From positions 9,858,001 through 9,922,000 of the forward strand of contig NC_039478.1 of assembly GCF_003590095.1 (NCBI RefSeq): a DNA stretch of 64,000 nt. Direction: 5' to 3'. The stretch comes from Trichoplusia ni. Taxonomy: Eukaryota > Arthropoda > Insecta > Lepidoptera > Noctuidae. Under the pieces are notes generated by a model. The model was not told where the DNA came from and made no database searches. It saw only the letters and a list, made by a program, of their open reading frames with translations. A program made the position numbers and the translations under genes. Below, piece by piece: positions 60,801 through 64,000 of this stretch. Within the stretch, counting starts at the first letter, position 1, and each line of letters opens with the position of its first letter.

Positions 60801-61429
60801 TAAGAATTTTATTTTTGGTGTTGTTTTTTTAAAATGGTAGGTAGGTAATTTAATAGTTTACGATCATTTTGAGTAAGATGTAAATAAATTTATCGTAAGA
60901 AACAATCAATAGATTATAAGTATTTTTATTTAATGTTTGGATAACATAGCAAAACAGGATTATTGTATGATCTCGAATATTATAAAACGTTACTTAATAA
61001 AAACGTTAATTCAGAATCATTTAACTATTATTACTGAGATCAATAAGTTCTACAACAGGGCAAAGAACTCCATTTCTTCTCCAAAAAAAAAAACACTCAT
61101 TTCCCTTTGCCATTAACAACCGGCCGTGGTCAGCCAAACTAGGTCAACCGGCCACTTATACCGCTGGCGACCATGACTGGCAACCAAGCAACCAGGCAAA
61201 AACTATAGAAAAATAAAATATTGTTCAAATCGTTTTTACTTTGGTGTCGAACCTAAGACTTGACGGTTCGAATGTGTATTTGTTTAGTACATTGTACTTT
61301 TGGTACTTTTGCAATGTAATAAACTTATGACGTAGAACGTTGTTATTGTTATTGTGACTAATCAAGGCAAAGTCTTCAAATAAAATGTAATAAAACTATT
61401 CATCATTGTCGGTATATTTTTCTCCCGCA

Positions 61430-61620
61430 TTAAAGAATTTAATCCTTGTTGTCACGGGTTGTTTCACAAACATTCAAGTCACATGCACAAAGACGCCCTG
61501 ACTCAGGACAAGCATTCGTTGATCACATAAATGCTTGTCCTACACGGGGATCGAACCCATAACACGTCGCGCTCAGTGGGTTTGGCGTGGTGAACTCAAC
61601 CACTCGGCTATCAGTCATTA
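61430..61620 (-). mobile_element. tRNA-derived SINE, family B
   Basis: AATTTAATCCTTGTTGTCAC, ACAAGCATTCGTTGATCACA, ACGGGGATCGAACCC (box B) and CCACTCGGCTATC (box A), all reversed. Confidence 0.8.
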
Positions 61621-62079
61621 TCATCTCCCATGTAGGCTCTTAGTATCTTCAGATAATTTCATAAAAAGGTCTAAAGTAGGAATAAATCGTAAAATTAAAA
61701 GAACAATTAAAAATGAATAAAAGAGCAATTAATTGATGCCTCATTATTACACTTAATTAATGAGTCGACTAAGAATGGTTAAAGTTATTTGCTGTTTCAA
61801 TATTAACATAACAGGTGCTCCACTGTACAGTGGTTAAGAAAATTCGCTTTGAATAAATAAATTGGACGTAGTTATGCAAACTAGAACCACAACATATCAG
61901 TTTTGAGATAATCAGGTTTTTGTTTTAAAGGTGCGTTCCGTTTTGCGTATAAAATGTTCTTCAAACTGGGGTTGGTACCTTAATCGTTTCCTTTTTTTTT
62001 GCTTTGTGGCTTGCTATATCGGATTTTTTCTGAGCTGATGTAATACACCATAAACAGCCTATCTACATATATAACTCGA

Positions 62080-62328
62080 CTAGCTGTTGCCCGCGACTTC
62101 GTCCCCGTGGGTAGAAGATATAAGTTATGATTTATACCTGCCCTGTTTTTTTTACATTTTCCATTGTATCTTCGCTCCTATTAGTCGCAGCGTGATGTTT
62201 TATAGCCTAAAACCTTCCTCAATGAATGGTCTATTCAACACAGAAAGGATTTTTCAATTTGGACTGGTAGTTCCTGAGATTAGCGCGTTCAAACAAACAA
62301 ACTCTTCAGTTTTATATATTAGTATAGA
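62080..62328 (-). mobile_element. Helitron-like element, family H1
   Basis: CTAGCTGTTGCCCGCGACTT at the 3' end through ATATATTAGTATAGA at the 5' end. Same length class as 47970-48221. Confidence 0.75.
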
Positions 62329-62465
62329 TATAGATTTCACTCAAAGTGTGTGTTGGTTCTAGATTGCATAACTACGTCCAATTATCAGTAGTAGCTACTT
62401 AATACTAGCACAGAAAATATTTGTTTTTATATATATCTATGTATATTCCCCGTATTTTTAGAAGA

Positions 62466-62550
62466 AATCTACTTCAGTGGACTTGCTGACACTACGAAAA
62501 GCATTTCTGGATCACTGAAACTCTTGTCCAACGCGGCGATCGAACCCATG
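62466..62550 (-). mobile_element. tRNA-like SINE fragment
   Basis: GGATCACTGAAACTCTTGTCC and CGGCGATCGAACCCATG (box B reversed). Head lost. Confidence 0.4.
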
Positions 62551-63056
62551 ATTATGATCCATACTCCATTTATTTAGGGACTTAAAATAGATCACTTCGC
62601 ATAATGGAGAATTTTAATCTTGGTGTCTTTTTAGAAAAACAAATAAAGGGCGGATATTTTTAGTGCTATAATTGATTTAGAAGATCTTAGTTGTTGTTTC
62701 GACTTTAATTTTAAACTAACTTCTTAGACAAAAATACCGTAATAATTGTTACCTTTTTTTAAGTAGCTACCTAAACAACTGAAGTCACTCTAATACGTAC
62801 AAGAAACAACCACTTCTGTCACCGACAGTACATTGTTACAATTGCCTACATAATAATTAGTTTACGAGTGATTCCTTTGCACGCTATTGTTATATTAATT
62901 ACACATTTTTTTTTAAATCTATGTAACTTATCAACAATATCTATATAGATATCCGCGATAAATATTTTAAACTAAAACCTCATTAGATCCTCATCGTGAC
63001 TACAAGACTTACGCGTCTTTGTAAGTAATTGTTTTTATATTATTATGTGCATAAGC

Positions 63057-63375
63057 GGATCGATCACAGGTTAAGCTACGCTTGACGCGGTTGGTACGTA
63101 GATGGGTGACCATCTTTGTCATAACGACTTCTTCCGTGTTTCGGAAGGCACGTTAAATTGTGGACGATTCATACATCTTTGACAGTCGTGACCGGTACAA
63201 ACTAAGAAGTCTGACAACCAGTCTAACTAAGGGGTATCGTCTTGCTCAGGTAATTGAGTTGAGGAAGTCTGATAGGCAGTCGCTCCTTGTAAAACACTGG
63301 TACTTAGCTGAATCCGGTTAGACTGGAGGCCGACCCCAACATAGTTGGGAAACGGCTAGGCCGATGATGATGATA
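63057..63375 (+). mobile_element. 5S rRNA-derived SINE, full length
   Basis: Head GATCACAGGTTAAGCTACGC, then GACGCGGTTGGTACGTAGA and TGGGTGACC: the order and spacing of box A, intermediate element and box C of 5S rRNA genes. The body has GTTTCGGAAGGCACGTTAAA and AGGCAGTCGCTCC, and the tail is GGCCGATGATGATGATAATG. The tail resembles the GATGAT ends of the LINEs at 36259-36575 and 12462-12625, which may supply its reverse transcriptase. Confidence 0.85.
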
Positions 63376-64000
63376 ATGTTACGTGTTTGCTTTTTACCCT
63401 GGTTTTGCTGTTTCTTTTATAAACATATCAAATCAGCTGTTAGGCAAAGTGTAGAAACATTACATATACTTTTCTACTGGCTGCCCATTCCGCTATTTAT
63501 AATAAATTAAATTTGTCAGTTTTCAATAAAGGAACGACGATAGTCGTATTTTTTTACCAATGCATTTATTTTTGTAGCTTATTTGTACGGATCCCTCACG
63601 GGATGTCTCGCCCTTTACGAGTTTTTTAAATTACCCAACCAACTTTCACATAACATTATAATATGAATGATTTTATTATCACAGAAGAATACCGTTTCGC
63701 GACATTCCAATTATTTTAGTACCTGTTTTTCTAATTTGGCATTCTGTTGTGAAATACTCTTGCAAATTAAAGGTGACGGTTATTTTTACTATTCTATAAA
63801 ACTATTATATTTAGCATCTATTTTTTTAATTTTATAGATTATAATTATAGTATATTACATCTAGATAATATTTTTAATCTAGAATTACTCTACAATTAAC
63901 TTAAATATTGTCAAAATGCATCTTCTATGCTAACCAGAAACATTTAGACAAGAAGACTTTCTTTTTTAAATATAGAAGAATTGTTCCGTTTCAAATTTAA

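Larger units (their letters stand above)
56846..64000. other. Right-hand region without recognised coding genes
   Basis: Holds an AAAAT microsatellite (57163-57185), a MITE relic, family Z and X fragments (57999-58090, 59540-59800, 63575-63640), Helitron-like and SINE elements, and a CG-rich patch at 60590-60800. The rest is AT-rich sequence in which I see nothing. Confidence 0.6.

Overview
The window looks like nuclear DNA of a moth or butterfly (Lepidoptera). It is AT-rich, its genes are split by GT-AG introns, and most non-coding sequence consists of short dispersed repeats: tRNA-derived SINEs, a 5S rRNA-derived SINE, Helitron-like elements ending in CTAG, snap-back MITEs and truncated LINEs. 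Species cannot be fixed from the sequence alone; a noctuid-like moth is only a guess.

The only protein-coding genes I can support are five paralogues of one family: luciferase-like / 4-coumarate-CoA-ligase-like adenylate-forming enzymes (acyl-CoA synthetase superfamily). They form a mixed-orientation array: gene 1 (minus, 283-8285, last two exons off the left edge), gene 2 (plus, 14043-20241), gene 3 (plus, 21181-27990), gene 4 (minus, 28961-38080) and gene 5 (plus, 49709-56826). I rebuilt each from small exons. All share one 11-exon structure with the same intron positions and phases. Complete products are 550, 550, 555 and 549 residues, and the frame is open through every junction. Each has the P-loop TSG(S/T)TGLPK, the YGxSE motif, the GD ribose-binding Asp and, where visible, the C-terminal catalytic Lys. 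All five replace the active-site His of beetle luciferase by Trp (SPxQW), and the four visible C-termini lack a peroxisomal PTS1 tripeptide.

The copies are mosaics. Genes 1 and 4 share a 114-bp identical stretch in exon 1 although most other exons diverge. Genes 2 and 3 share exon 3 plus part of the following intron. Gene 2 also keeps a stranded relic of an older exon 3 end inside intron 3. The array therefore appears to evolve by tandem duplication, inversion and gene conversion. Genes 1-4 have GATA-type sites near a TATA-like box and, except gene 3, a well-spaced initiator.

Region by region: 1-8285 gene 1 with repeats in its introns; 8286-14042 repeats and two LINE remnants; 14043-28070 genes 2 and 3; 27991-28960 a short convergent spacer with SINE pieces; 28961-38080 gene 4, with large introns 1 and 3 carrying repeats; 38081-49708 a gene-free, repeat-filled spacer; 49709-56826 gene 5 with several perfect intronic hairpins; 56827-64000 repeats plus one CG-rich patch near 60600 that may be the promoter and non-coding first exon of a gene to the right.
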